Shown: positions 1-11,300, numbered from the stretch's first letter. The stretch is 64,000 bases of DNA from Pisolithus tinctorius (GCA_024663395.1 JANFAH010000015.1:744001-808000); one strand, 5' to 3'. Made by a program: numbers and translations. The notes: generated by a model from the sequence alone, not told the origin.

Positions 1-130
1 CATGTAAAGCCCCTATCATTGACCATTCTGTGACTATCATTACATCCCCTCACTGCTTGCATCCACCTTGCTACCTTCCCATGCCCTTGCTCCCTCTCAC
101 ACAATGCTATACCCATGGCTGCTGTGCTCC
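1..130 (+). repeat. C-family LTR fragment, CpG-depleted
   Basis: This stretch is nearly the same as the early part of the LTR at 32956-33601 (compare 32978-33110). It is recognisable as a decayed version of the 655-bp LTRs of element C. It is cut by the window edge on the left. At about 130 it jumps directly into gag-leader sequence, so the rest of the LTR and the primer binding site are missing. Confidence 0.75.
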
Positions 131-222
131 CATCAGCCAATTAGTAACCTGCCAACACTTCCACCAGTCCACCCACACACCATACCAACCACCCCACATC
201 CACAACCAATACCCGTTCCCCA
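131..222 (+). pseudogene. Gag leader/N-terminal remnant of a C-family retrotransposon
   Basis: The sequence matches the minus strand of element C around 14250-14370, the proline-rich stretch before the Gag capsid region. Compare the residues ISQLVTCQHF here with ISQLVTRQHF in C. Arg-to-Cys/His/Gln changes and loss of CpG mark it as an old decayed copy. It is fused to the LTR scrap on its left, which implies a deletion between LTR and gag. An open frame runs over the junction from 30 to 299, but I do not think it encodes a functional protein. Confidence 0.6.
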
Positions 223-1300
223 GGCTAAATAGACCCACTTTACCAGGCCATGTCCTGGTGTGGATTCTCCATGCATCAGGAAAACAGTGGTTGTTCTAAC
301 TGTTCTAATCACAACTTATCTCAGAAAGGTAGATGTATAAGTGGAATGGATGCCAAGGAACATATAGAGCAAGTGAATTAAGCAAGACACATATGGTTCT
401 ATAGAGCACTGTCAAGTCTGAGCCTACTCCAATCAACTCTGATGCTTAACCAGGTCTGGAGAGAGGTGTGGAAGCAAGTCTGACACAGATGAATGGAACT
501 CTGACTAGTGGAGGATTGGCAGGGACAAAGTCAGCTGAGGCAGAAATGGAGCAGGGTGAGGGTGTCAGGTTTAGCTTGTGCACTACCCCCTTGCATGATG
601 TCAGCCCTCATATTTCAGAGGAAGAGACCAGACAGATGTTTGGAGATAACTCTGACAGGCAGAAGATGGAGAGAGAGTAGGAACTTTGGTGATATTCATA
701 CTGAAGAACAGTGGAGTACTGTACATGCTTTTATGCTGCTATGGAGGTGCAGTAACCAGAATCAGGACTGACATATGGAGACTCATAAGTTTTCAAGTAA
801 CAACTTTCTGGATGATGAATGAAGGGAAGATGGAGAACATATGACAGGTAACACAGAACAAGCCAAAAAGGAAACAATCCAGGTGATGGACCATGTGGTG
901 CACAAGGATGGCCTGCATGGTCTGATGAGAGACTGGTACAAGTCCAACAGAAGGCAGAGTGGAGGAGACTCATAAATGGTAGAGTGCAGGCAGAGTTGGT
1001 GCAGAGAGTGTGAATGAGCAGTGGAGTAGGGTGTGGAGTGAGTAGGGACTTAGAGTAAATGCATGGTTGTGACAAGTACTATGAATCAAGAGTTACAGTA
1101 ATATAGTGGGCATGAAGATATCAATAAATCACTTACAGACCACATTAGGACCACAGAAAAAAAAGTGTGTCAGTAAGACAGCATGAATTAGATGATGTTA
1201 GACAATGAGCACTAAAGTGCTGCAAATATCAAGACATCATTAGATGCAGTGTAGACTATTAGACCACTTAGAAAAAGTTTTGTTTTCCTGATGCAGCCCA
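223..1300. other. About 1.1 kb without a recognisable gene
   Basis: Only short open frames occur, without recognisable motifs or conserved partners elsewhere in the window. CpG is scarce. Probably old decayed repeat DNA. Confidence 0.5.
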
Positions 1301-1632
1301 CTGGGGATTCTCCATGTCATGCTGGGGATTCTCCATGGCTGGCTGGGGATTCTCCATGTCATGTTGGAGATTCTCTGTGGCTGGCTGGGGATTCTCCATA
1401 TCATGATGGAGATTCTCCATGTCATGTTGGAGATTCTCCATGGCCTGCTGGGGATTCTCCATGGCACCTGGGGATTCTCCATGGCTGGCTGGGGATTCTC
1501 CATGGCACCTGGGGATTCTCCATGTCATGATGGAGATTCACCATGTCATCTCGAAGATTATCCATGGCCTGCAGGGGATTCTCCATGGCATGATGGAGAT
1601 TCTACATGGCCTGCTGGGGATTCTCCAATCCT
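1301..1632. repeat. Tandem repeat, about 21-bp unit (GGGGATTCTCCATGGCTGGCT type)
   Basis: About 16 head-to-tail units with the core GGGGATTCTCCATG, period 18-21 bp, and variable tails (GCTGGCT, TCATGCT, GCACCT). Because 21 and 18 are multiples of three, several frames stay open and give repetitive peptides (GDSP-type on plus, MENPQ-type on minus). These are by-products of the repeat. No matching flanking exon is visible. Confidence 0.85.
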
Positions 1633-1940
1633 AATTGACATTCAGGTCCAGTGACATTTTGTGTATACACTTGTGTTTTTCTTGGTATTCTGTGTTTTTC
1701 TCACGCAATTTTCCACTTTCTGATAAGATAAGCATACTGTCATGATCGCACAATCAGGGGCTACAACTTTCATTATGACCATATCACTCCATTGTCATTC
1801 CCTGTGGTATTAATGCAGTATTATTACAAGTAGCAGTTGTCATTAGTGTTGTGTAGTGTAGACTATGCTTCATTTTTGTAGTGCACATTTTTGACTACCA
1901 CTGACTATGAAAAGTGTAGTGTCGAGAGGTAGTGGTAAGG
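1633..1940. other. About 300 bp without recognisable features
   Basis: No open frame, repeat or RNA gene is seen between the 21-bp repeat and the TCACRTGA array. Confidence 0.4.
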
Positions 1941-2362
1941 TCACATGACAGCAGATCACATGATAGGGGATCACGTGATTTTGGTCACATGACCGATGAC
2001 ATAATGGTCACGTGACTGGAAGGTGCCCCGAGGGTGATGCCATCTCAGTCACATGATATATGGTCATGTGACATCAGCACCGCAACCTGGGGTCACGTGA
2101 GAACCTGCTGCGGAGTCAGTGGGGCTTGGTCATGTGATATTAGTCATGTGATCTGGTGCCTTCGGTCAGTGCAAAGGCCCCTCACATGACAAGGGTCACA
2201 TGATCCAGCACTCCGGGTCATGGCAAAGATGTGTCACATGACTGAAATCATGTGATCCAGAGCTTCGGCTCACTGCAAAGGTTTGTCATGTGACCTCAAT
2301 CATGTGATCCGGTGCCTCGGCTCACCACACAGGTCTGTCACGTGCTCTCAATGGTCACATGG
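1941..2362. promoter_or_regulatory. Array of TCACATGA/TCACGTGA palindromes (E-box-like)
   Basis: I count 16 exact octamers of the form TCACATGA, TCATGTGA or TCACGTGA in about 370 bp, plus two near-matches at 2338 and 2355. The core is CACRTG, the E-box / bHLH recognition hexamer. TCACGTGA is the fully palindromic form, and the other two are its single CpG-decay products. Spacing is irregular (about 10-45 bp). Element A inserted in the array, since two more copies follow at 20811-20828. Whether it binds protein is unknown. Confidence 0.7.
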
Positions 2363-2382
2363 TGATGCAAACCTCAGGTCAT

Positions 2383-2969
2383 TGTCATGACCATGCCCAG
2401 ACCACCCCAGACCGGCTCTACCCCGGTCTCGACCGGTCCTGTCCAACCCTTGCCCCGGTCCCGGCCTTAACCCTTCGACCCAGAAATGTGTTAGCTCACG
2501 AGGCACTGCAAGGCAGTGCCCAGTCAAGTTGTCCCCTCAGTTAGTACTGGGCCGGTGTAACACCCGGCCCAGCCACATCTCCTGCCCCGGTTCCCAGTAA
2601 TCCCTTGTTCATACTCTTTGCTTGATAATATTCTTTGTAACACTACTTACCAATGTGTTTACCAATCATCACTGTACCGGCGCAGACCGGTCTCCGGTGC
2701 TACGTTACACTTAGGTTACTTCCAGTATTTAAGCCGTAGGATAATCTGTTCTAGCCTCAGTCTGAAATCAACTTAGTTCCCATCTTAGCCCGGTCTCCCT
2801 GTTCATCTGCCTTCTGCTTCTCGACCGGACTACGGCCCACGCAAGGGAATAGCGCTGCATCATCAGTCGCTAAGTCCAACAGTCCAAAACCTTCGATATC
2901 TCATGTTACCCTCTGACCCCCGACCAGACTCTGGACTGGCCTTGGACCGGTAAAGACCCGGACTTAACA
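2383..2969 (+). repeat. 5' LTR of element A with promoter
   Basis: 587 bp, TGTCATGACC...TTAACA, paired with 20223-20809. A TATA-like TATTTAAGC at 2726-2734 lies 33 nt before AGTCTGAAAT (2759-2768), the proposed transcript start. An 8-bp hairpin (GGCACTGC/GCAGTGCC, 2502-2520) and an inverted ACCGG-N6-CCGGT (2676-2691) lie upstream of the TATA box. Confidence 0.9.
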
Positions 2970-2971
2970 GT

Positions 2972-2981
2972 ATTTCAGACT
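2972..2981 (+). other. Self-priming primer binding site of element A
   Basis: ATTTCAGACT, 2 nt after the 5' LTR, is the exact reverse complement of AGTCTGAAAT at 2759-2768, which lies at the expected distance from the TATA box to be the 5' end of the RNA. This is the arrangement known from Tf1/sushi elements, where the folded 5' end of the mRNA primes reverse transcription. No TGG-type tRNA site is present. Confidence 0.75.
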
Positions 2982-3037
2982 CACACTTGTGTGGGTCAAA
3001 CACCCTTCTACTCAATCCTCAGCATCACACCCTTGGC

Positions 3038-4420
3038 ATGCCTACCCAAACCAGAACCCAAGCAGCATGGGCATGTGCTACCAACAACCCAGATTCCGCC
3101 TCAGCAGTCGACTTGCGCTGCACCGCTGCCCTGGTGTCCTTAGGGACAGCCAGAAGATCACCCGGTGAAGTCAACAACTTCAGGGGCTTCTCAGCCCATA
3201 GATCCACTACCCCCATCCCTAACCGACCTCTCGCACCCACTAATGATCCGGATGATGAACTGGACCCGGACGAACCAGATAACTTCAATCCCAGTGGTAA
3301 TGACCCTGGTGATGAAGGTCCTGGCAACGACGGGCTGGGAGATGACCCGGACAATGACGATGAAGAACCTCTCCCAGAGGATGATGTCGAGCCTGGTGTA
3401 ACCGTGCTCGATAATCTTGCCAAAGCCATAGAGCTCCTCGCACGTAATGCTCGCACCGGCTCTGAATCATCCTCCAGAACCAAGCTGCGCGAACCAGACA
3501 CCTTCAATGGGACGGACCCAAAGAAGCTGCGCACATTCCTTATCCAGTGCGAACTCAACTTCTGAGACCAGCCCCGGGCCTTTCGAAGTGATCAAGCCAA
3601 GGTCACTTTTGCGCAGTCATTTCTTAAAGGAATGGCTCTTGAGTGGTTCGAACCGGACCTACTTGGGACTGAAGACCCGGAGGACTGGCCCTACTGGATG
3701 GACTCTTGGAAGGAGTTCGTCATAGAACTTCAAACAACTTTCAGACCTCACGACCCGGTAGCTGACACTGAAAGCCAGCTGGACCACCTCCAGATGAAAG
3801 ATAATCACCGGGTCAACAAGTACGTGGTCGAGTTCAACCGGCTTGCCTCACAAGTCCAGGGATACGGTGATGGCGCCCTGCACCACTTCTTCTACACCAG
3901 TCTCCCCGACCGTATCAAAGATGAGGTCTGCCGGGTTGGCAAACCAAGAACCCTTCACGAGCTTTGCCACCTAGCACAGGAGATTGACGCACATTACTGG
4001 GAGCGCAAAGAGGAGGTTCAGCGGTCTAGTAAACACCAGGGGTCGTCCTCTGGTAACAAGTCTACTCCCAATCCTGGCCACAACAATCAGTCCAAGCCCG
4101 GTCAAGAGAGGTCCAAGACCAGCAATAACTCCGGAAATAGCAACTCCGGTAACCAAACTCAGTCCAAACCCACCTCGACCGGTCAGACCAGCTCTAACAC
4201 ATCCAAGCCAGACTCAAACAAACTGGGCAAGGACAGCAAGTTGACACCGGAGGAGCGCAAACACCGTAGAGACAATAACCTTTGCATGTTCTGTGGGGGC
4301 ACCGGACATTTTGCAGATAAGTGCCCCAAGAAAGCCGGGAAAGCCAAAGCTCGCGCTGTGGCCACCTCTGAGGCAGCACCGGCCTCAACCTCGGGCTCTG
4401 CCCCCGAGGCAAAAAAATAG
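3038..4420 (+). pseudogene. gag: gag of element A (one in-frame stop)
   Basis: Encodes the capsid/nucleocapsid polyprotein. An acidic, proline-rich N-terminus is followed by a capsid-like region (CELNF at the stop, then FLKGMALEWFEPD, and later RVGKPRTLHELCHLAQEIDAHYWERK) and a CCHC zinc knuckle, CMFCGGTGHFADKC, near the C-terminus. I chose the ATG at 3038 because the extra 17 codons from 2987 have no counterpart in element B. An in-frame TGA at 3563-3565 replaces a Gln codon seen in element E, so Gag is broken. The frame ends at TAG 4418-4420, directly after the slippery heptamer leading to pol. Confidence 0.88.
4411..4417 (+). promoter_or_regulatory. -1 frameshift heptamer A_AAA_AAA between gag and pol (A)
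   Basis: Seven A's read GCA-AAA-AAA-TAG in the gag frame. A one-base backward slip gives AAA-AAA-ATA-GGT and enters the pol frame with no gap. It fits the X_XXY_YYZ rule and is conserved in element B (42625-42631). Element E has eight A's here and a fused frame. Confidence 0.75.
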
Positions 4421-5420
4421 GTAGCAGCTCTCAGGACTCCGCACAGACTGAGAGCTGCATTGACTCCGGCTGTGCACCCTCAGAGGCCCGCCTCAATGCG
4501 TCCGCTCTTTCTAATCCAAACTTGTTAACCCCCCATGTTTCTATCATCAGTCATGGGTTACCCCGGTTCCGTACACTAGTGGACTCCAGTTCCACGCATA
4601 GTTTCATAGATAAAGACTTTGTTAATCAACACTCCTTTGCCCCTTATCCCGTGTCCCCTATCCAACTCCAGCTCTTTGATGGGTCGTCAAGTTTCGTCAT
4701 CACTCAAGCAGTAGATCTTTCGGTTCAATTTGCGACCGGCGATGTCACCCCGGTAACCCTGTTTCTAGCCCCGTTGGATTCTGAATGTAAGATAGTCCTT
4801 GGACATGACTGGCTCACCCACTACAATCTGTCGATTGATTGGGTATTGAGCAGTCTAACTTTCCGGACATCTACAGGAGGAATGCCAACCCCGTCGACAC
4901 CCCCTGCCACACCGGTCTTAACCAGTCTTCCCAAACCCGGTCTAACTGACCAACCCAACCCCGGCCCTGCGCCATCTGTACCATCTGTCGACTCGCCGGT
5001 TCGCACCCCCCTGAAAGCTCCCCCTATCGCCCTGATCAACGCAGCTGCATATGTACGTGCTTGCAAACTAGAGGGATCTATTCAATTCCAACTTCATCTA
5101 TGCCCATTGGACCCGGTCCTGGCCCGGTCTACTTCTACCGGTCCTCCACCAGACCTGGCTGGTGTACCAAAGGACTACCACGACTTTGCTGACGTCTTTA
5201 GCAAAGCCAAGGCCTCTACTCTCCCCCCACATCGGGAGTACGACCTTAAGATCGAATTGGAAGAAGGTACTACACCACCTGTAGGAACCATCTACTCGCT
5301 ATCCCCGGTCGAGCTGCAAGCTCTCCGGGCCTTCATCGACGAAAACCTGACTACCAGTTTCATCCGGCCCACCTCTTCCCCCTACGCTGCACTGGTCCTC
5401 TTCGTAAAAAAGAAGGACGG

Positions 5421-6075
5421 TGTAGGAAAAGTCCAAGTAGCTGTATAACACGAGCTAGATGGCTTAGATAACAACAATAAAAAAATGAAGGGAACGAATT
5501 GTTCGTCCCAAGGGATCCTGGACTGTCGGGACTAGAAGGAGAGACCCAGCGCTTTGTAGCGGTAGTGTTTCGTGACGTGCGCGGCGTGGTCCGTGGAATA
5601 GTACTGGCGATGCGAGCAGTGTGAGCGGTATACGTGGTTCATGCACGGCAGAATGCGAGATGTGCGGTGTAGACAAAGTGGAAAAGAAACTCGTGGTGAC
5701 CTTCCGAGTGCCAAAAGGTATCATTCTGTACCTAAGTACAGGGTTTTATAGTCCGGACAAACCCGGAACCTAAGTAAGACAGGGCACAGTAAAGGAAAGC
5801 CACGCGACAGCGCATACACAGAAGACAGGCCAAACTGAGGCCGAGGGTATACTACAAGCGCTAAAGGAATAGAGACCGTGATAAGAGAAGGAGTCCGAGG
5901 AAAAACAACAACCGGAGCACAGTGGTCGTGGGTATAGCATTGCGCGAGAGGGAGCGAGGGCGCGGGAAGGTAGCGCGTGAACAATGGTGAACGCGAGAGG
6001 GGAGCGGACGTAACAGTAGTCACGGAACGGTTAATGATAGGGGCTTACGCGTCCAGGGAATGTGGATTCCTCACA
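5421..6075 (-). repeat. 3' LTR of element C
   Basis: 655 bp, paired with 14830-15484. Directly inside it lies the polypurine-like AAGTCCCCCGCAGG (minus strand). Confidence 0.92.
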
Positions 6076-6113
6076 CCTGCGGGGGACTTAGATGCTGACC
6101 GTCCCCGGTCAGC
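6076..6113 (-). other. Polypurine tract and terminal hairpin of element C
   Basis: On the minus strand a perfect 8-bp stem-loop (plus strand GCTGACCGTCCCCGGTCAGC, 6094-6113, loop TCCC) is followed by AAGTCCCCCGCAGG (6076-6089) abutting the 3' LTR. The same pair recurs at 8213-8251, and a similar hairpin sits at this place in element D. Confidence 0.65.
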
Positions 6114-6385
6114 CACATGGCGCGGAGGACATAAATAGCTTGCCGCGTGGTGATGGCAATGGTGTGGTGCCGAGGGTTCGAGAACACCGGAGAGTTCCGC
6201 GTAGAAGCGAAGGAAGCATAGAGCCGAGGGACGCGAGAAGGCCGTTGAATACCGCGTATAGGCGTCCGGACCGATGACATAAGCGCCTCATGGCCGCTAA
6301 GTATATAATTGTTAGTGCGCGGCTCAAACCTTCGCATCGATTTGATTCTTTCCTCCCATCATCAACCCCTTCTATCGTTCTCATC

Positions 6386-7488
6386 ATGTCTGCCAGCCGT
6401 GCCCCCCGTCTCTCTCAACTCGTACGCGCAGCCACCCCCGACCCGATCGAAGCGGAAAAAACCGCTCTGAGGGCGAAGTTCATTGCCGCGTCTGCGGCCT
6501 TGGTTGCTGAGGCGAAGTGCATGCCAGACGACAGGGAAGACCTGTGGGAGGAGAAAGTGATGTGGCTGCAACGTTGGGAGAAGCGATCAGTAAGCGCTCG
6601 TTTGGGTAGAGAGTCGTAGCATTGATCGTTGCCCAGGGCGAAGTGTTCCCGCTTGTCGAGCGCGGCAGAGAGCTCAACGTCGACACGAAGATAGACGCAG
6701 CAGATGGTCTGGCGGTAGCGGAGGCGGACGAGGCATATGAGCGGTGGGTGTCGGAGGAGACCACGCAGCTCAAGGTTGATGAGGACGTGCGGATGGAGGA
6801 GGAAGCTTCGCAGGGCACCGAGGGGCAAGGGGCGAGTGCTGCCGAGCCTGTTGCGTCTGTAAGGATGACACACGTGGAAGTCCCTCAGCCGGCGCGCAAG
6901 GTAAGTCTCCGCGGGTATGCCAGGTAGTTTTACTGACACCACGGCAACACAGCGTTCTCGGCAGGCCGTCGCTGAGGGCGATGACGACGACAAGCCGAAG
7001 ATAACCGTCCCCCCCAGGGCGGTACTGCATCCGGTGCCCTGCGCACGGTGCGCCCTCGAGGGCATGTCATGCATCGGACCGAGCGGCAAGACGTGCGACG
7101 GGTGCGTGAAGATGAAGCAAAGGTGCGAGAAGTCCAACAAGGGGACTGGGAAGAAGGCGCAGGCCGGGGCATCAGTAGGTGAGCGGTGGCCGCATGCTGA
7201 CGTGTCCGGGGTTGATGGGGTGCAGCGCGATCAACCAAGGCACCGAAGGCTGGCCCTTCCAAACGGGCCCACGATGACGACGACGACGTGGAGGTGGTCA
7301 AAACCCGTGTGCGCGGCAAGGGTAAGGCGCTGGTGCATGGCGGGTTTGATGGCAAGACCGCCTCGGATATCTCGCAAGCCCTCGGGATGGTCAGGGCCGA
7401 GGCCGTGGCTGCGCATGCAGCAAACCTTCGCCTTCAAGTCCGCATCAAGCAGCTGTCGGAGGCCCTGGCAAAGCTGGGGGTAGAGTAG
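6386..7488 (+). CDS. Antisense Zn(II)2Cys6-type protein gene of element C (4 exons, 318 aa)
   Basis: Proposed exons 6386-6589, 6637-6900, 6953-7178, 7226-7488. The introns are 47, 52 and 47 nt with GT...AG ends, and phases add up to 319 codons including the stop. It starts at ATG (MSASRAPRLSQL), has an acidic middle, then a six-cysteine motif CARC...C...CDGC...C spaced CX2CX6CX7CX2CX6C with basic residues after it, then a Ser/Lys linker and a C-terminal helical, probably coiled-coil segment (EAVAAHAANLRLQVRIKQL). The pattern is that of fungal Gal4-type binuclear zinc clusters. It lies antisense to pol, starting about 310 bp inside the 3' LTR. Likely a nuclear DNA-binding regulator; its target is unknown. 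Frame and motif are clear; exact splice sites are inferred. Confidence 0.75.
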
Positions 7489-8212
7489 ACGATCATACCG
7501 TTTGTAGATCCCCGTTTGTACTATACCCTGCATCGCTGTCTTCCCGCGCATTGTGCGCGGAAATATATCAAACCTTCGCTCGTCCGACGCGGATGCGACG
7601 TAAGGCACTGCGAAGGACTTCTGTCCGCCAGGCAAGGAACTGGCCCTGAATCGGCCGCGGTATCGTAGAGAGTGCGGGGTACCACCCGACTTGTCTTCTT
7701 CGTGCGGCTTTCGACTTCTCTCAACGGTAAGTCCTCGTGAAACGATCTTGATGGTAGGATGTGACGGAATGATGGAGAGAGAGCGAAGGGGCTGTGTATT
7801 GGGTAACTGTGATGGTCTTTGGGTATTAATTGTAAGGAAGCGGAAGGAGAATCAAAAGAAAAATAGATCAAGGGGCGCACGCTGACTGCGCATTCGAAGA
7901 AGAAATGTGCGGGGTGGTTGCAAGTATCCGCGGTGTAAAGCGGCCGAGGACGGTATCAGCGAGACTAGTAAGAGAGATAGGAGAGACGGTGTTTTGGCTA
8001 TATACTTATTCGGTGTTTTGTTATTTTTCTGGACGGTTTTGGACTTTTTGTAAGCGGTTTTTATGTTGTTTGAGCGAGGACTAGCTATCAGTAGAATCAC
8101 TGGACGAAACCCGGGGTGGAATAGAGGTCTCCGGACGAAACCCGGGGTAAAACAGATAAAGGGAAATGAACTATGTCTAACATCAGGCGGATCAAGTGGT
8201 ATGCTGGTCACC
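7489..8212. other. Non-coding gap between antisense gene and pol in element C
   Basis: About 720 bp with no convincing gene. Part of it is conserved in C' (about 31100-31800), including the repeated motif ACGAAACCCGGGGT at 8103 and 8133. It probably holds the 3' UTRs of the two converging transcripts. Confidence 0.5.
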
Positions 8213-8251
8213 CCTGCGGGGGACTTTGAATGCTGACTGTCCCCAGTCAGC
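8213..8251 (-). other. Second, internal copy of the hairpin/polypurine module in element C
   Basis: CCTGCGGGGGACTT (8213-8226) and GCTGACTGTCCCCAGTCAGC (8232-8251) repeat the terminal module at 6076-6113 in the same order and orientation. It lies just past the pol stop, so the antisense gene sits between two copies. C' keeps both copies too (31076-31095 and 32918-32937). Confidence 0.7.
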
Positions 8252-8391
8252 ATGGGAGAAGGAACGAGCGTAGTAGGAGAAGCCGCGGGGAGGCGGGCAA
8301 GGCCGCGGAAAGAGGTATGGGTATCGTGGGAGAAGAGGGTACGGAGGAATAGCGCGATGGACAAACTGTGGATACTGGAAAGGACGGATAG

Positions 8392-11300
8392 TCAGCTGTC
8401 TGCGGAAAAAGCCTCCACATCATCATCAGTGGGATCATCCTCAGCCTCTTCAAGAAGGTGGTCTAGTTCTTCATCATCTAACCCAGTAATGCGAGTTACG
8501 GTTGCGCGGGTCTGAGACCACGGGTGGTAGGGAAGTAAGCGGAATGCAGCGAAGCGGAGTTTGGAGATGGAGCCATCCAGCTCGGCCAGTAGGTACGAGC
8601 CGCCAGTGGTCCGACGAAGGACGACCATGGGACCGGTGTACCACGGCTTTGTCTTCCGGTTCAGCTCTTTCTCTACGCGGGAGTTGCGAACAAGCACGAG
8701 GGCGCCGGGAGCGAAGTTATGGTCTTTAATGCGATGCTGTAAGGCGGCTTCGAACTGCTGGATGGACTGGAACTGTGCGCGGAGGACGTTGCCGCGGACC
8801 TGGTCCAAGTCATCCTGATGCTTCTGCAACTGGCGTGCTCGCCAAGCTATCAGTTCTGTGGTAGTCAGCAGTGTCGCATCATCGCGGGATAGGGGTAAAA
8901 GGAAAGTAGCCTCCACAAGGTCGAATGGGAACAGCGGTTCGACACCATGTACCATGAAATAAGGGGATAGACCCGTGGATTTCAAAATGGTGACCCGCTC
9001 GGCCCAGAAGATGGAGTGCGCAACGGTGTGCCAGCGGCGATCATCGTTCTCGCAGCTCTTCATGATAGCCTCGCGAACATCATAGTGGCGGCGCTCTACA
9101 ATGCCGTTAGCCTGAGAGTTGTAAGGAGAGATACGGATGTGATGGATATGATATTGCGCGGCTAGGGTGTCTAAAGCTTGGACGAACGCGGGACCGTTGT
9201 CGGTGACAATCTCGGTGAGCAGACCCCAGCGGCATAGGATATCCTCGAAGACGAAGGACGCGAGCGCGGTACTATTTTCTGCGCGCAACATGCGCCATTC
9301 GGGATATGAAGTCAGCGCGCAACGGGCCTGTACTATGTAGCGGTAGCCGCCGGCTTTGGGCATCAGCATCGTGTCAATGTGAGCTTTATGAAACAAACCC
9401 CCTATCATGGGTACAGTGGGGGGGATATGAAGCTTCTGCGTCTGGCGGATCTGGCATTCGTGACAAGTGCGGACATACCACTTCACGTCCTCGACAAGCA
9501 GAGGCCACCAGAAGCAGAGGAGAAGGCGTGTGCGGACCGTGAAGACACCTTTGTGCCCGAGGTCGTCATGCGCTTCCTTGATGAGACGGTACCGCTTGGA
9601 TGCATCGACGACTAGCTGGTGCCGTCCGTGCGGTTCCCGACACCATAAGTTGCCATCTAGGAGGAAGAAGCGGCTGGCCGAATTAAAGAAGGATGAGTAC
9701 TGCGCATCAGTAAGGTCAGGAGGTCGCTCGCGGGTCGCGAGGAATGTGCGGATCATTTCTATCTTTGCTTTGCGTGCCCGAGCTTTCGTGGACCGCGGAA
9801 TGGCAGGGTCGTCTGGGGTATCGGAAGGGTTATTAGCATCAGCAGTCGCAGAGAATGTGAGATAGAAGGATGCAGGCGGCGGGAGGCTCGCCCGATGGTA
9901 AGCGGGTGGTGGTAGGGAATGGCGATCTTGACTGGAAAGTGACATAGGAGGCGGGCGGTCATTGACGACCTGTGTAGAGAAAGAGTAAAAACGGTCCAGC
10001 CAATCCTCATGGTCGTCATCCTCGGGCGGGTCGAGCTCCGACTGCGGACGGCGGGATAAGCCATCAGGGCCGGCATGCCTATCCGCGGGAACGTGGACGA
10101 GTTTGAACGAGAAAAGGAGGACGCCAGCGATCCAGCGATTGATCGTCGCGTTAGGCTGCAGATCTGGGTTATTTATCATACCCTTAATATACTTCGCATC
10201 TACCTCCACAGTGAAGTTACTGAGGCCGAAGATGTATACGCGTACCGCGCGCAACGCGCGGAAGAGACCGTACAACTCAAGCTTGGCCTGGGAGTAGCGG
10301 CTTTCCACTTCATTGAGGGTGATGGATCCGAAGCGACTTGGGTACCGTCTGCCATCTTCGCCAAGCTGGTAGAGGATGTAGCCAACTGCGATGACCGATG
10401 TGTCGACCGCTAGAACTACTTCGCGACCGCACTTGTAGTCGATTCTTCGGAGTGCGGGGGACTTTACAATTTCATCTTTGAGGCGTTGCATGGCAGCGCG
10501 TTGCGGCTCGTCCCATGTGAATGGTACGTCTTTCCGCGTGAGCGCGACTAGCGGCCACACGATCTTGGTGAAGTCTTTGATGAAGATGCGTAGCACTCCA
10601 CAGACACCGAGGAAACCGCGAACCTGTGTCAGGTTGCGGCACTCGGGCCAGTCGCGGATCTTCTGCACTTTGCTTTCTTCAGGAATGCGACCTTCGAAGG
10701 TGCACTTGTGGCCAATGATCACAGCGGACGGAGCGGCTAGCACGAACTTCTTTGCCGAGACGGTGGCTCCGACGTTCTGCAAACGCTGAAGGATACGGTT
10801 AACAACTATACAGTGATTCCAGATAAATTTCCGAATCCCTGGATTCTCCGGGATAGTCTCATAGGAGCCGTCTGCACGCTGATAGCGGGTGGTCTCGGAT
10901 TTTACGGGGACGTCATCTATGAAGGGTAGGGTATGATGCGGGATCTCATCCTGGAGAACAAATGCAGTATCTCCCTGGTATACCTGTACCGCATTCGCAT
11001 GACCTTGCAGCAGAGTAGTAAGCCGATGTGGTCCGAGGGGGGTACCGAAGGTGGTGAGGTCGCGGGAATCGACGTGGAGTGCGCGCTGGTCATACCCGGA
11101 GTAGAGGTCCATCATTGCATACACTGCATATCCAGCAAAGGATTCTGCGAGGTGTTCGACGAAGGGCGGAACGGACGCATCGTGGATGGTCACTGCATTC
11201 AGGGGCTGTAAGTCATGCACAAGGCGAAGAGACTTTCCGTCTTTCTTTACTACGCAGAACCAGCGGGAGTGGTAAGCCGCTGTAGAAGGTTCATACATGC

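Noticed and set aside
1240..1654. Overlapping open frames encoding GDSP-, MENPQ- and ILH-type repetitive peptides
   Set aside because: They follow from the 21-bp tandem repeat, whose period is a multiple of three; open frames occur on both strands and no other coding sign is present.
1941..2362. Calling the TCACRTGA array a centromere element (CDEI/Cbf1)
   Set aside because: Only the short motif matches; there is no CDEII/CDEIII-like sequence, and basidiomycete centromeres are not built that way. Kept as an unexplained array.
3025..3558. 177-codon minus-strand frame opposite the gag of A (and a similar one at 40901-41398 opposite B gag)
   Set aside because: Mirror of the acidic, GC-rich gag N-terminus, composed of Ser/Gly/Pro runs, without a splice pattern or motif. 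The true antisense gene lies at the other end of the element.
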